DNA of 64,000 nucleotides from an uncultured Pseudomonadales bacterium (GTDB taxonomy: Bacteria > Pseudomonadota > Gammaproteobacteria > Pseudomonadales > Azotimanducaceae): the NCBI GenBank assembly GCA_958296295.1, contig OY282460.1, positions 2,852,001 to 2,916,000 on the forward strand. The letters are read 5' to 3'. The notes beneath the pieces are model-generated. The model was not told the DNA's origin and searched no databases. It saw nothing but the letters and a program-made list of their open reading frames with translations. Below, in pieces: positions 54,568-63,616 of the stretch. The translations under genes and the position numbers were made by a program. Position 1 is the stretch's first letter. Each line of letters opens with the position of its first letter.

Positions 54568-55860
54568 TCAACCGTCGGCGCCGATGACCTCGCCGTGCTG
54601 GGTGTAGTCCAACCCTTCCATTTCGTCTTCTTCGGTCACGCGCAGCTTGGTCACCGTGCGGATGATCCCCAAGATCAACGCCGTGCCGGCCGCGCTCAAA
54701 AGGGCTACCCAAAAAACACCGATTATCTGCGTCAAGACCTGCCCCGGGTCGCCATCGAAAAGGCCGTCGGCGCCGCCGACTTTCTGCATGGCGAACACGC
54801 CGGTGAGCACGGCGCCGAGCAGTCCGCCGACCCCGTGAATGCCGAACACGTCCAGCGAATCGTCGTACTTCAACATGTGCTTGAGGTAGGCGCAGGCCCA
54901 ACAGCAGGTGACCCCGGCGAAGACGCCGATGCAAAGGGCGCCGCCCGGCTGCACATACCCGGCGGCGGGCGTTATCGCCACCAAACCGGCCACCGCGCCG
55001 GACACCATGCCGAGAACGCTCGGCTTCTTCGCCACCGCCCACTCGTACAGCATCCAAGTGAGCGCTCCGGCCGCGGCGGAGATTTGGGTAAGCAGCATCG
55101 CCGTGCCAGCCAGAGTGCCAGCGACCAACGACGATCCGGCGCTGAAACCGAACCAGCCGATCCACAGCAAAGACACGCCGATGACGCTGAACAGCGGGTT
55201 GTGCGGCGACATGTCCTCGTGGCCGTAGCCGGTGCGCTTGCCCACCATGAGGCACGCGACCAAGCCGGCGATGCCGGCGTTGATGTGAACGATCGTGCCG
55301 CCGGCGAAATCCAGCACACCGTCGTCCTTCAGGAATCCGCCACCCCAAATCCAATGCACCACCGGCGCGTAGACGACCACCGACCAGACGCCGACAAACA
55401 CCAGCAACACGGAGAACTTCATGCGATCCGCCACGGCCCCGGCGATGAGCGCGGCGGCGACAACGGCGAACCCGAGCTGGAACACGATGTAGACGGATTC
55501 GGGAAAGTTGTTCTTGAGGCTCTGGAAGTCCAAGTTGGTGAGCAACATCAGGTCGAGGTTGCCCACGTAGTCGTTGTCGCCGGAAAAGGCCAGGCTGTAG
55601 CCGACCACTATCCACGCGACGGTGATCAAGCAGCAAACGGCGAAGCACTGGCCGGCCATGGACAGCATGTTCTTCCGACGCACCATGCCGCCGTAGAACA
55701 TGGCCACGCCCGGCACCGTCATCATCAGACCGAGCACGGACGCGGTGAGCATCCAAGCGGTCGTGCCGCTGTCCAGGACGGGCGCGGATTCCGCCGCCAC
55801 GGCCATCGAAGTGCAAAACAGCGCCACCGCCGCGGCGCCGACCTTGGCAATGGTATTCAT
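54568..55860 (-). CDS. amtB: Ammonium transporter AmtB
   Basis: 430 residues: cleavable signal 'VGAAAVALFCTSMAVAAES', then about 11 membrane helices. Twin pore His are in 'VVHWIWGGG' and 'VFGIHGVGGLLGAV'; the Phe/Trp gate region is 'QLGFAVVAAALIAGAVADRM'. The cytosolic tail ends 'EGLDYTQHGEVIGADG'. AAGGAG lies 11 nt upstream of ATG 55860. glnK, its usual neighbour, is not adjacent. No RpoN -24/-12 promoter is seen in the 200-bp gap upstream. Confidence 0.95.
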   Translation of the reverse strand: MNTIAKVGAAAVALFCTSMAVAAESAPVLDSGTTAWMLTASVLGLMMTVPGVAMFYGGMVRRKNMLSMAGQCFAVCCLITVAWIVVGYSLAFSGDNDYVGNLDLMLLTNLDFQSLKNNFPESVYIVFQLGFAVVAAALIAGAVADRMKFSVLLVFVGVWSVVVYAPVVHWIWGGGFLKDDGVLDFAGGTIVHINAGIAGLVACLMVGKRTGYGHEDMSPHNPLFSVIGVSLLWIGWFGFSAGSSLVAGTLAGTAMLLTQISAAAGALTWMLYEWAVAKKPSVLGMVSGAVAGLVAITPAAGYVQPGGALCIGVFAGVTCCWACAYLKHMLKYDDSLDVFGIHGVGGLLGAVLTGVFAMQKVGGADGLFDGDPGQVLTQIIGVFWVALLSAAGTALILGIIRTVTKLRVTEEDEMEGLDYTQHGEVIGADG

Positions 55861-56061
55861 GGACTTGCCTGCTCCTTAAGACTCAACGCTTTTCGGGATT
55901 TCGCCAACCGCGCGGACCGCGCCGCCTGGCCCTAGAGACTCCGCCGCGACACGAAGCCGGCGCTCCCAACCGCACGGTCTCGCGCGTCGGTTCTTTCAGG
56001 GCCAAGGCCGCTCACTCGCGCCCAAAAAGGCACCGCCAGCCATTCGGCGTTGACCAGCTGG

Positions 56062-56823
56062 TCATTTGCGGCGGAACATGGCAACCCGCGGCCCCAATGC
56101 GGGGCGCTTTTTCTCCGGGGCGGGTTCGGCCGGTTGATCCTGCGGCGGCGCCGGTTGCGGATCCACTGCCGGCGGGCCGACCGCCGGGGCGGCTACCCTG
56201 GCGGCCGGGGCATTCGGCATGATCGTGCCACGAGCAAGCGGTTGCCGGACCGGCGGCGGCGCGTAGCGGTTGGCGTCCGGGAACGGCTCGTTGGCCGGGG
56301 GGACCGGCGCGGCGCGTGGCGGGAACGCCGGCGCCGCGGGCGCGGGGGCGGGGGCGGGTCGCTGTTCCGCCGGGAAGCGGCCGGCCGCGTGCAGCGCGGC
56401 AACGGTACGCGGGGCCTCGCCGAGCTGGCCGATCACCCGATGCACGGCCATCCACCCCAACCCCACGCTGACCGTCTTGTCCGTCACGAGCACCAAAAGC
56501 CCTTGCTCCCAGCCTGGAATGGCGGCCATGAACTGATTGGTTTGCTCGGTGGTCATTTGCACCTCGCGAACGAATCCGGAGGGGCCGCCCGACCCGGGGC
56601 CTCCATAAGGCCCGGCCAATGCGCCCTCGAACTGGCGAATCAGCTTGCCGTGGAACATGTTGGTGCTCACCACCGAAACCAGGTTCACGGTCGCCGGGTT
56701 CATCAGCGTGCCCTGGCGATACTCGCCAGCCACCGTTAGGCCGGTTTGCATGTCGATGACGATGCAACCCAACGAGCCGTCCACCTCGTCGAGTATCTCC
56801 TTGCAGACGTTTTGCATGTCCAT
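56062..56823 (-). CDS. Roadblock/LC7-like domain protein with proline-rich tail (tentative)
   Basis: 253 residues. The first about 135 resemble the roadblock/LC7 fold by pattern: 'CKEILDEVDGSLGCIVIDMQ', 'LIRQFEGALAG', 'FVREVQMTT' and 'GLLVLVTDKTVSVGLGWMA'. The rest is low-complexity Pro/Ala-rich with a basic C-terminus ('GPRVAMFRRK'). ATG 56823 is chosen because a purine-rich AAGGGGGG lies 5-6 nt upstream; a longer in-frame start at 56928 lacks this. Roadblock proteins regulate small GTPases, but no GTPase gene is adjacent. The downstream gap to amtB (55861-56061) holds nothing I can name. Confidence 0.55.
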   Translation of the reverse strand: MDMQNVCKEILDEVDGSLGCIVIDMQTGLTVAGEYRQGTLMNPATVNLVSVVSTNMFHGKLIRQFEGALAGPYGGPGSGGPSGFVREVQMTTEQTNQFMAAIPGWEQGLLVLVTDKTVSVGLGWMAVHRVIGQLGEAPRTVAALHAAGRFPAEQRPAPAPAPAAPAFPPRAAPVPPANEPFPDANRYAPPPVRQPLARGTIMPNAPAARVAAPAVGPPAVDPQPAPPQDQPAEPAPEKKRPALGPRVAMFRRK

Positions 56824-56955
56824 GTCAGCCCCCCTTGCGGCGTGCGGGACAGCCACGCGACTCGCAGCCCTCGGCACGGCAACAAGCCCGCCGGCCTGTC
56901 CGTCCGACGATCGGCGCCGATGATGCATCTTCCACGGCGCACGGTCAAGCGGAAT

Positions 56956-56964
56956 GGCAACGGC
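56956..56964. repeat. Left target-site duplication of the IS element
   Basis: GGCAACGGC directly abuts the left terminal repeat and recurs exactly at 58503-58511 beyond the right one. Nine bp is the duplication length reported for the ISKra4 subgroup. Confidence 0.95.
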
Positions 56965-56988
56965 GGGTGTGCGACGTTTTAGTGCGCG
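56965..56988 (+). repeat. IS left terminal inverted repeat
   Basis: 24 bp, an exact reverse complement of 58479-58502. The matching ends begin GGGTGTGCGACG and run to AGTGCGCG. Confidence 0.95.
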
Positions 56989-57069
56989 GGGGCTGCGAGC
57001 GGGTTTGGGGAGTCATCGCGATTCCCAAGTAAGCTGAGGGTATGTACAACCGCAGCGAAGGGAATCGCG

Positions 57070-58473
57070 ATGACGGAAGAGATGTTGGCGCAGGACGCGC
57101 TGGAGCGCAAGAAGGCGTGGGCTTTTCTGGAGGCGGCGGTGCGGCGGCTGCTGTTGTCGTCGCCGGAGTTCCGGGAGCTTTGCCGGGAGGTTCTGGGCGG
57201 CGGGCGGGGGTTCCGGGAGTTCGAGCTGGACCTGCGGGGCGCGCTGCTTGGCGGCGCGGCGGCGGGGGTTTCGGAGAATCTGTCGGCGCTGGACGCGGAG
57301 TCCGGGGCGCCGGCGTGCGGGGTTTGCGGCTCCGCGATGGTCCGGCGCGGCACGCGCTCGACGGCGCCGCTGTCGCTGCTCGGCCTTCTGACGCTGCGGC
57401 GCGGCTACTGGACGTGCGGGTGCTCGAAGGGCGGGCGGCATGTTCTGGACGAGGTGCTGGGGATCGCGGGACGGGACGGCGTGCGGGGAACGCCGGCGGT
57501 GCTGTGGGCGCTGGCGGAGCTGGCGTCGGAGACGAGCTTCGCGAAGGCGGCGGCGCGCCTTTGGCGGCTGGCCGGCGTCGTGGCGACGGCGAAGCGGACG
57601 GAGCGGGCCGCGAAGCAGGTCGGGTGCGAGATCACGGCGTGGGACGAGTCGGCGCCGACGCTGCGCGAAGCGCCGGCGGAGACGATGTACTGCAGCCCGG
57701 ACGGCACCGGCGTGCCGGTGGTGCGGCGGGACGCGGGGACGGCGGAGGACGGCCGGCCGTCGAAGACGCGGGAGGCGAAGGTGGCGGTGTTCCACACGGC
57801 GGAGCGGCGGAACGCGAAGACCGGCCTGCCGGAGCGGGACGCGGGTTCGGCGCGGCACACGGCGGCGATCGACAGCGCGGCGTCGAGGGACGTGGACGCG
57901 GAGCCGTCGGCGTTCGCGCGGCGGCTCTGGCGGGCCGCGGAGCGGTTCGGGTTCGCGGCGGCCAAGCGGCAGGTGGTCGTCGCCGACGGCGCGAAGTGGA
58001 TCTGGAACGCCGCCGCGGAACTGTTCCCGAACGCCGTTTGCATAGTGGACATCTGGCACGCGAGGGAGCGGCTCTGGGAAGTGGGGCGCTCGGTGTACGG
58101 CGCCGGCACGGAGCTGTGCCGGGCGTGGTCGGAGAAGGTCTGCGCGGCGCTCTCCGAAGGGCGCGTCGAAGACGTGCTGCGGGAACTGCGCCGGCACGCC
58201 GGCGACAAGACCGCCGACCAGTGCGTCGGCTATGTGGAGAACAACCGCGGCCGGATGCGCTACCCCGCGTACCGGGCGATGGGGCTGCTCATCGGTTCGG
58301 GCATGGTCGAAAGCTCCTGCCGGACGCTGGTCGGGGAGCGACTGAAGTGCTCCGGCATGCGCTGGAGCCGGGCCGGCGCGAACGACGTCATGGCGTTGCG
58401 CTCCTGCGTCCGCGACGAACGGTACGACGACTTCTGGCGCCGTCGGCGCAAACCGCCGCCAATGGCCGCCTGA
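57070..58473 (+). CDS. ISKra4 family transposase
   Basis: 467 residues. An N-terminal helical part precedes a zinc-binding-like 'CGVCGSAM'/'TCGCS' pair, then the catalytic region with 'MYCSPDGTGVPVV' (first Asp), 'VVVADGAKWIWN' (second Asp) and 'LLIGSGMVESSCRTLVGERL' (Glu). These are typical of ISKra4-like DDE transposases. AAGGGA lies 6-7 nt upstream of ATG 57070. The reading frame is intact. Confidence 0.93.
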   Translation: MTEEMLAQDALERKKAWAFLEAAVRRLLLSSPEFRELCREVLGGGRGFREFELDLRGALLGGAAAGVSENLSALDAESGAPACGVCGSAMVRRGTRSTAPLSLLGLLTLRRGYWTCGCSKGGRHVLDEVLGIAGRDGVRGTPAVLWALAELASETSFAKAAARLWRLAGVVATAKRTERAAKQVGCEITAWDESAPTLREAPAETMYCSPDGTGVPVVRRDAGTAEDGRPSKTREAKVAVFHTAERRNAKTGLPERDAGSARHTAAIDSAASRDVDAEPSAFARRLWRAAERFGFAAAKRQVVVADGAKWIWNAAAELFPNAVCIVDIWHARERLWEVGRSVYGAGTELCRAWSEKVCAALSEGRVEDVLRELRRHAGDKTADQCVGYVENNRGRMRYPAYRAMGLLIGSGMVESSCRTLVGERLKCSGMRWSRAGANDVMALRSCVRDERYDDFWRRRRKPPPMAA

Positions 58474-58478
58474 CGGCT

Positions 58479-58502
58479 CGCGCACTAAAACGTCGCACAC
58501 CC
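58479..58502 (-). repeat. IS right terminal inverted repeat
   Basis: 24 bp, the perfect mate of 56965-56988. It begins 5 nt after the transposase stop codon. Confidence 0.95.
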
Positions 58503-58511
58503 GGCAACGGC
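58503..58511. repeat. Right target-site duplication of the IS element
   Basis: GGCAACGGC, identical to 56956-56964. The following 140 bp up to the next gene hold only its leader. Confidence 0.95.
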
Positions 58512-58652
58512 GCCGAACGGCAACCGCGGGACAACCGGAATGGCTGTGGCAGGCGCGTTGCCAAGCGGCACCGGTGGTACAGTAGCGCATGGACACGTTG
58601 GCCGTTGCCGAAAGCGCAAAGGGGCGGTAAGAAGGGGCTAAAGGACAAGCGA

Positions 58653-59744
58653 ATGACCACCACCGCCGCCCTGGCGGGCTGCTCGTTGCGTCGGGAAGCC
58701 GCCAAAGCGTTTCGCGCAGCCGGCGGGCGAACGTGGCCCCGGTTGCGGCATCGGCGCCGTTGGGCGGCTTGGGTGCTGGCCGCGGCGGCGACGGTGCCGG
58801 GTCAAGGCGCCGAAGCACCGGCCCCGACCGCCGATGCCACCGGGCCGGCGCAATCGCTCGACGTCTACCAAGCCGTGATGCGCCTGCAACTGGACTTGGA
58901 AGCGTTGCGTTGGGTTGCGGGCGAACCCGTGTTGGACGCGGCACCTTGGATCGCGGTCGCGACGACGCCGCGGCATCTGTTCTACCAGGCGCAAGTGCTG
59001 TTCGGCAAGGCGAGCCAAATCGCCGACGAGATTGCCGGGCCGCGCATCCTGCCGCTGCCCGACGACGGTTGGCGACGGTCCTTGCCGAGGCCGGCGCCAC
59101 AAGACCGCCAAGTGGAGCTCGATGATGTGCTCCGCGTCATCACGGATGCGCACGATCGCGTTCGGGCGGTGATCGAATTGCAGAACATTCGCACGATACA
59201 ACTCGATCTGCCGGTCCGGGAAACCGTCACCGCAGGTGAAGTGCTGACGGCGATAGTCCAAGCCAGCTGGCAGCTGGACCTGCTCTTGAACCGCGAAGTG
59301 CCGCCACTAGACGCTTACAACCTGGTGATGTCGGCCGTAAACAGGACCGGCGATCTGCTTGGTGGCGTGTACCCCACCGCGTCAGAGCTCGTGATCGGTG
59401 AACGTCCACTTGACGCCTATCGGCGTTTGATCTCCTGCATGGACTTGCTGCAGCTCGCTGGCGAGCCGGGACGAGCGGCAGCCTTGGGCTTGGACATCGA
59501 TCGCGAACTCGCGCGCGAAAACGTGACCGTCGCGGATGTCCACCACCTCGCCGCCACCCTGCTCTCGGATCTCGATCACATGGCTTCGGAGTTGGGCAGC
59601 CAAGCCACCAAGCCGCCGAAAGGCGAATACCCTAGGCCGCGGTTCGTGTTTCCGTCGCACATCGACCAGATGGCGGCCGTCTTGCAAGAGCAGTTGCGGC
59701 TGCTGGCCGCGTCCGCCGAAGCCGCCGCCGCGGAAGACGGCTAG
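58653..59744 (+). CDS. Exported protein, paralogue of 62625-63518 (copy A)
   Basis: 363 residues, family unknown to me. A basic N-terminus and hydrophobic stretch 'WAAWVLAAAATVPGQGAEAP' suggest export. The mature part is all-helical in appearance: 'YQAVMRLQLDLEALRWVAGE', 'RHLFYQAQVLFGKASQIADE', 'DAYRRLISCMDLLQL' and 'FPSHIDQMAAVLQEQLRLLA'. The 'RHLFY.(S/A)QxLFxK' block, the 'E(V/T)..ALxxLRxxxG' opening and the end block are shared with the 62625-63518 protein, about 25-30% similar by eye. It converges on the pseudokinase gene. ATG 58653 has AAGGAC upstream. Confidence 0.7.
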   Translation: MTTTAALAGCSLRREAAKAFRAAGGRTWPRLRHRRRWAAWVLAAAATVPGQGAEAPAPTADATGPAQSLDVYQAVMRLQLDLEALRWVAGEPVLDAAPWIAVATTPRHLFYQAQVLFGKASQIADEIAGPRILPLPDDGWRRSLPRPAPQDRQVELDDVLRVITDAHDRVRAVIELQNIRTIQLDLPVRETVTAGEVLTAIVQASWQLDLLLNREVPPLDAYNLVMSAVNRTGDLLGGVYPTASELVIGERPLDAYRRLISCMDLLQLAGEPGRAAALGLDIDRELARENVTVADVHHLAATLLSDLDHMASELGSQATKPPKGEYPRPRFVFPSHIDQMAAVLQEQLRLLAASAEAAAAEDG

Positions 59745-59811
59745 CGAGCCGCGTCGCCGGCGGGCGTTGGCGCGAAGGCGCCGCGCCGTTCGACAACGCC
59801 GGTCAACGCCT

Positions 59812-62529
59812 TCAACGCTCTCCCGGCACCACCGCCGCGGCGAGGCGAAAGCCGATCTGCAGCGAAGCCAATGTCGCTTCGTCCCATTCGCGGCGCGCCG
59901 CCCGCGTGACCTCCAGGCTGTTCGACCAAGAGCCGCCACGCATCATGCGGCGCAGGCAATTGCCGTCCGCGCGCGCCGAGCCGTCGGTCGGGACGTTCGC
60001 GTAGTTGTCGCTGCGGCAATCCAGCACCCATTCCCACACGTTGCCGTGCATGTCGTGCAAACCCCACGCGTTGGGCGCGAAAAAGCCCACCGGGGCGGTG
60101 CTGTTGTTGTCCCACTCGCTGCCGCAACCCTTGCAGTTGGCGCGTCCGCTTTCCAACTCGTTGCCCCAATGGTAGGCCGTGCTCGTGCCAGCGCGGGCCG
60201 CGTACTCCCACTGCGCTTCGCTTGGCAAACGGTAGGTGCGGCCCGTTCGAGCGGTCAACCAATTCGCGTAGGCTGTCGCGTCTTCCCAAGAGACGTTGAC
60301 CACCGGCCTGTTCGTGCGTTGCCAGCCGCGTGGCGACGGCAAGCGCGAACGCCCCACGGCATCCGTGAACCGGTCGAAGTCGTCGAACGTGATCTCGTAC
60401 TTGGAGAGCGCGAAAGGGGCGTCGAAGGAGACGTCGCGGACCGGCCCCTCGTCGCGGCGGCAGCCCACACCGGAGACGCAGCCCATGCGGAAGGCACCGG
60501 ATCGCACGAGCACCATCGCCGGGCCGCGCCCGCCATCGGCCAGCGCATCGGCGAACTCGGCTATGCCCGCCTCCAGCGTCACCCCGCGGCGCGTGGGCAC
60601 GGCGCCATGACGAATCGTCTCCTCCCAAGTGCGGTGGCCTACGAGCACGGCGCGCACCGCATAGTCGCCCGGTGGCAAGCGAACGCCGGGCGAGTAGCTC
60701 GCGTCGCCACCGACGAAACGCACTTGGGCGCTTGCCGGCGAGACCTCGACGGTGAACGGTTGCGGATCCACCGCCAACGCGAAACTGGCGGTGGTGTCGC
60801 CGGCGACAGGCACCGAGCGGCTCTCCGGCCGGTAGCCGACGCGGCTCACGCGCACCCGGTAGTCGCCCTCCGGCAAGCGGATGCCGGGGCTGTATTCGGG
60901 TTCCACGTCCAGCAGGGTGACGTTGGCGTCCGCCGGCCGCACCTCGAGCGTCAGCGTGCCGTAGACGATGTTGGACTCCAGATCCACCCGCACCGTGCGC
61001 GTTTCCTTCTTCGCCACTTCGGCGGAAACCCGGCGCCGGTTGTACCCCTCGGCACCCACCACCAGCGTCACGGGGCCAGCCCGCACGGCGGTGACGGTGG
61101 TCGGCGTCGTGGACTCCCAACGCTCACCATCGACTTCCACCCACGCCCCGGCGGGGTTGGTGATCACTTCGAGATCGCCGGTTGCGGGGACGAGCTTGGG
61201 CCCAACGGTGGTCGTTCGGCCCGGAAACAGCTCCTCGGCGGGTAGTTCAACCGTTTCGTACAACGGATGGCGCAACGTCAACGCATACACGCCAGCCGCG
61301 AGATCCGCCAATTCCAAAGGCGTCTCGCCCACCTTGACGCCGTCGATCAGCACCTCGGCGCCGGGCGGGGTGGTCGCCACCCGGAGCGACGCCCAGGCGG
61401 TCTCGGGCGCCGCAACGGGGGCGCCGACCTTGTCCGCGTCCGGCAGCACGTTCACATCGAGCCATGTGAGCACCGCGACCAACGCCACAACGCACGCCAT
61501 TGGCGCCATTGGCAGGACCCAGCGCAACGCGCGGGCTTTCGCCCCGTTGCCGACCCGACCAGCAGGCGGCCCCGTCATGCGCCGCGCCGCCAATCTCGGC
61601 GAAGTGCGTCCGCCGTGCCGTGAACTTCCCGCTCGTCCAGACGCCACGAACTGCGTTCGCCACGCGCTAATGTTGGACGGCCGCTCGCTCGCGCTGATCG
61701 CCAGCGCCGATTCAATGGCTGCCAAGGTCCTTTCCTTGTAGTCGCCGCGCGCCGCCTTGGCGACAGGCACAAATTCGTCCGCAATGGCCCGCGCCGGCGC
61801 GTCCGGCGGCGGGTGGCCGACAACACAGCGGTACAGCACCGCGCCGAAGGCGTAGATATCCGTCCAAGGGCCCAGGCGGCTGCGGCTCGAATACTGTTCC
61901 AACGCCGCATAACCGGCCGCCGGCGTCATCAATTGGAAGTCGGCGGTCTGCGCGACCAGCGCTTGGCGGGCACCGGCCAAGTTCCGGCGACCGCCGCCGA
62001 GCTCGAGCAGAAGCGGCGACCCGTCCCGGCGCAGAACGATGGTGCCGGGCCGAATGTCCTGGTGCAGATAGCCAACCTCGTGGACTCTGCGCAGCGCGTC
62101 CAAAATCGGATGGACGATGGCCAGCAGTTCCGCCTCGGCAAGGGTGCCCTGTTGCTCCAGCTTCGCGGAAAGGGTGGTGCCTTCCACATAGTCCATCACC
62201 ACATAGGCGGTACCGTGCCCCTCGATCCATCGGCGCGCGCCGACGAGGTTCGGATGGCGGATGCGCAACTGCACCCGCGCCTCGTCCATGAAACGCGAAA
62301 GGCCGGCCTCGAAGCTGCTCTTGTCCGCCGAAGACTTGGGCACCACCTGCGCTTTGTCGCCGCGCACCGCCAAGCCGTCCGGCAGGTACTCCTTGATGGC
62401 CACGAGTTTGCCGTCTTCGTGGTTCGCGGCGACGTACTTGATCCCGTAGCGCCCGATGCTCAGCACCCGGCGCATCTCGTAGCTTTCGAGCCGAAAGCCG
62501 TCCGGCAGGGCGTATAGGTGGTCCGCCAA
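59812..62529 (-). CDS. Degenerate Ser/Thr kinase-PEGA-FGE-like membrane protein
   Basis: 905 residues from TTG 62529, with TAGGAG 6 nt upstream. Kinase-like domain 15-295: Lys46 in 'LVAIKEYLP' and loop Asp158 in 'YLHQDIRPGTIVLRRDG' are kept. The metal-binding Asn is Thr163 and the DFG Asp is Glu176 ('LLLELGGGR'). The Gly loop is incomplete. One membrane helix at about 336-356. Outside the cytoplasm: two PEGA-like repeats (about 370-510), two 'LPEGDYRVRVS'-type repeats to about 640, then an FGE-sulfatase/SUMF1-like domain from about 665 ('MVLVRSGAFRMG', 'LHDMHGNVWEW', 'MRGGSWSNS'). Its catalytic Cys pair is absent. Probably a signalling scaffold; see findings. Confidence 0.85.
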   Translation of the reverse strand: MADHLYALPDGFRLESYEMRRVLSIGRYGIKYVAANHEDGKLVAIKEYLPDGLAVRGDKAQVVPKSSADKSSFEAGLSRFMDEARVQLRIRHPNLVGARRWIEGHGTAYVVMDYVEGTTLSAKLEQQGTLAEAELLAIVHPILDALRRVHEVGYLHQDIRPGTIVLRRDGSPLLLELGGGRRNLAGARQALVAQTADFQLMTPAAGYAALEQYSSRSRLGPWTDIYAFGAVLYRCVVGHPPPDAPARAIADEFVPVAKAARGDYKERTLAAIESALAISASERPSNISAWRTQFVASGRAGSSRHGGRTSPRLAARRMTGPPAGRVGNGAKARALRWVLPMAPMACVVALVAVLTWLDVNVLPDADKVGAPVAAPETAWASLRVATTPPGAEVLIDGVKVGETPLELADLAAGVYALTLRHPLYETVELPAEELFPGRTTTVGPKLVPATGDLEVITNPAGAWVEVDGERWESTTPTTVTAVRAGPVTLVVGAEGYNRRRVSAEVAKKETRTVRVDLESNIVYGTLTLEVRPADANVTLLDVEPEYSPGIRLPEGDYRVRVSRVGYRPESRSVPVAGDTTASFALAVDPQPFTVEVSPASAQVRFVGGDASYSPGVRLPPGDYAVRAVLVGHRTWEETIRHGAVPTRRGVTLEAGIAEFADALADGGRGPAMVLVRSGAFRMGCVSGVGCRRDEGPVRDVSFDAPFALSKYEITFDDFDRFTDAVGRSRLPSPRGWQRTNRPVVNVSWEDATAYANWLTARTGRTYRLPSEAQWEYAARAGTSTAYHWGNELESGRANCKGCGSEWDNNSTAPVGFFAPNAWGLHDMHGNVWEWVLDCRSDNYANVPTDGSARADGNCLRRMMRGGSWSNSLEVTRAARREWDEATLASLQIGFRLAAAVVPGER

Positions 62530-62624
62530 CTTGCTCTCCTACCCGGCTCCGCACGGCACGCTGCGCTTGAACAGCCGGGACCGCGTCCGCCAAGCGCGGG
62601 CAATCATAAACGATGGCCCGAACA

Positions 62625-63518
62625 TCAGCGTGCGACCGCGCCCAGTTGCGCTTCCAGCACGCTGGCCAAGCGGTGTACATGGGCGGAATAGACGTACGGC
62701 GGGCGCCGATAGGGCAGCACCGGGGCATCCTCCCGGCGCCCCACCATGTAGGCGATGTCCGCAAGCAGCAATTGCGCCAGATCGTAGGCGTCCGAGGCTT
62801 CCACATCCACGCGACGGCGCTCGCGGCGCAGGTTCAGGCCAAGCGGGCGCATGTCGCGCCGCCGCTCCGCCTGCCAGACAAGCCGGTAGCAATCGAGCAA
62901 TTTCTGGTAGATGCCCGTGGGCGTCACGCCACCCACCAAACGCGGCAGCGGCGGAAATGGCTCGCCGAGATGTCGAATCGCTTGGCGAACCAATTCGTAC
63001 GTCTCGGTCGGACGGTATTCGTGCACCAGCATGGCGTTCAGCTGTCTGCTGGTCTCCACCATCTGCACAAGCGTGTCGGCCAAGACGGGGTTTGCCGCTG
63101 GAGCGGGCGCAGGCGCGGGTTCCGTGCCAACGCGTTCCAAGAGCGCGCGCAGTTCCGCGTGCGCCAAGGCCAGCACATTCAAGGCCGCCGAGGCGGCGCC
63201 CTCCGGGCCGTCGTGGCCCGGGGGCTCGGTCATCGGTTCAGCGGCCAACTCGTTCGCCAAGCGGTTCACCTTCCGGAACAGCGTCTGACTGGTGTAGAAC
63301 AGGTGGCGAGCGCCCGCCGAGTTCACCGACCACCGCGCCGGCGCCACCACCGGCGCGCCCATGACGAATCGCAACTCGTCGACGTCCGCGCGCATCGCCG
63401 CCAGCGCCTGCGCGACCTCGGCGACACGCGCCTCTTGGGCGATCAGCGGCGTGGCGAACAAGGCGCCGCCAAACAACCAGACCGCAAAGGCCGGTATGCC
63501 GGCCGCCCGCAACGGCAT
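62625..63518 (-). CDS. Exported protein, paralogue of 58653-59744 (copy B)
   Basis: 297 residues. Signal peptide 'AVWLFGGALFATPLIAQEA', then 'VDELRFVMGAPVVAPARW', 'ARHLFYTSQTLFRKVNRLAN', 'TETYELVRQAIRHLGEPFP', 'IYQKLLDCYRLVWQAERRRD' and 'YVYSAHVHRLASVLEAQLGA'. It is helical throughout, and its blocks match copy A in the same order. The start at 63518 is chosen because it leaves a normal signal peptide; the ribosome site is weak. It lies upstream of the pseudokinase gene on the same strand (gap 95 nt) and is probably co-transcribed. Confidence 0.75.
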   Translation of the reverse strand: MPLRAAGIPAFAVWLFGGALFATPLIAQEARVAEVAQALAAMRADVDELRFVMGAPVVAPARWSVNSAGARHLFYTSQTLFRKVNRLANELAAEPMTEPPGHDGPEGAASAALNVLALAHAELRALLERVGTEPAPAPAPAANPVLADTLVQMVETSRQLNAMLVHEYRPTETYELVRQAIRHLGEPFPPLPRLVGGVTPTGIYQKLLDCYRLVWQAERRRDMRPLGLNLRRERRRVDVEASDAYDLAQLLLADIAYMVGRREDAPVLPYRRPPYVYSAHVHRLASVLEAQLGAVAR

Positions 63519-63616
63519 GCACTGACGGCCCGTCACTCGACATCCGGCGGACGTCGCTCGCTGGCGCGGTGGGCTTCGGTCGCGGCCGGCGTGGAACATC
63601 GAATACACAGGCTGGG

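Larger units (their letters stand above)
56965..58502 (+). mobile_element. Intact ISKra4-type insertion sequence
   Basis: 1538-bp element bounded by perfect 24-bp terminal inverted repeats (56965-56988 and 58479-58502; outer end GGGTGTGCGACGTTTTAGTG) and exact 9-bp direct repeats of the target. One transposase gene fills most of it. Intact ends, an open reading frame and identical target duplications indicate recent, probably active insertion. Removing the element and one duplication restores a continuous intergenic sequence between the roadblock-like gene and the exported-protein gene, so no coding gene was broken. Confidence 0.95.

Noticed and set aside
55861..56061. RpoN promoter upstream of amtB
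   Set aside because: No TGGCAC-N5-TTGC-like sequence in the right orientation in the gap.
59812..60560. FGE-like domain as an active formylglycine-generating enzyme
   Set aside because: The catalytic Cys pair expected near the RGGSW block is not present, and no sulfatase substrate gene is nearby.
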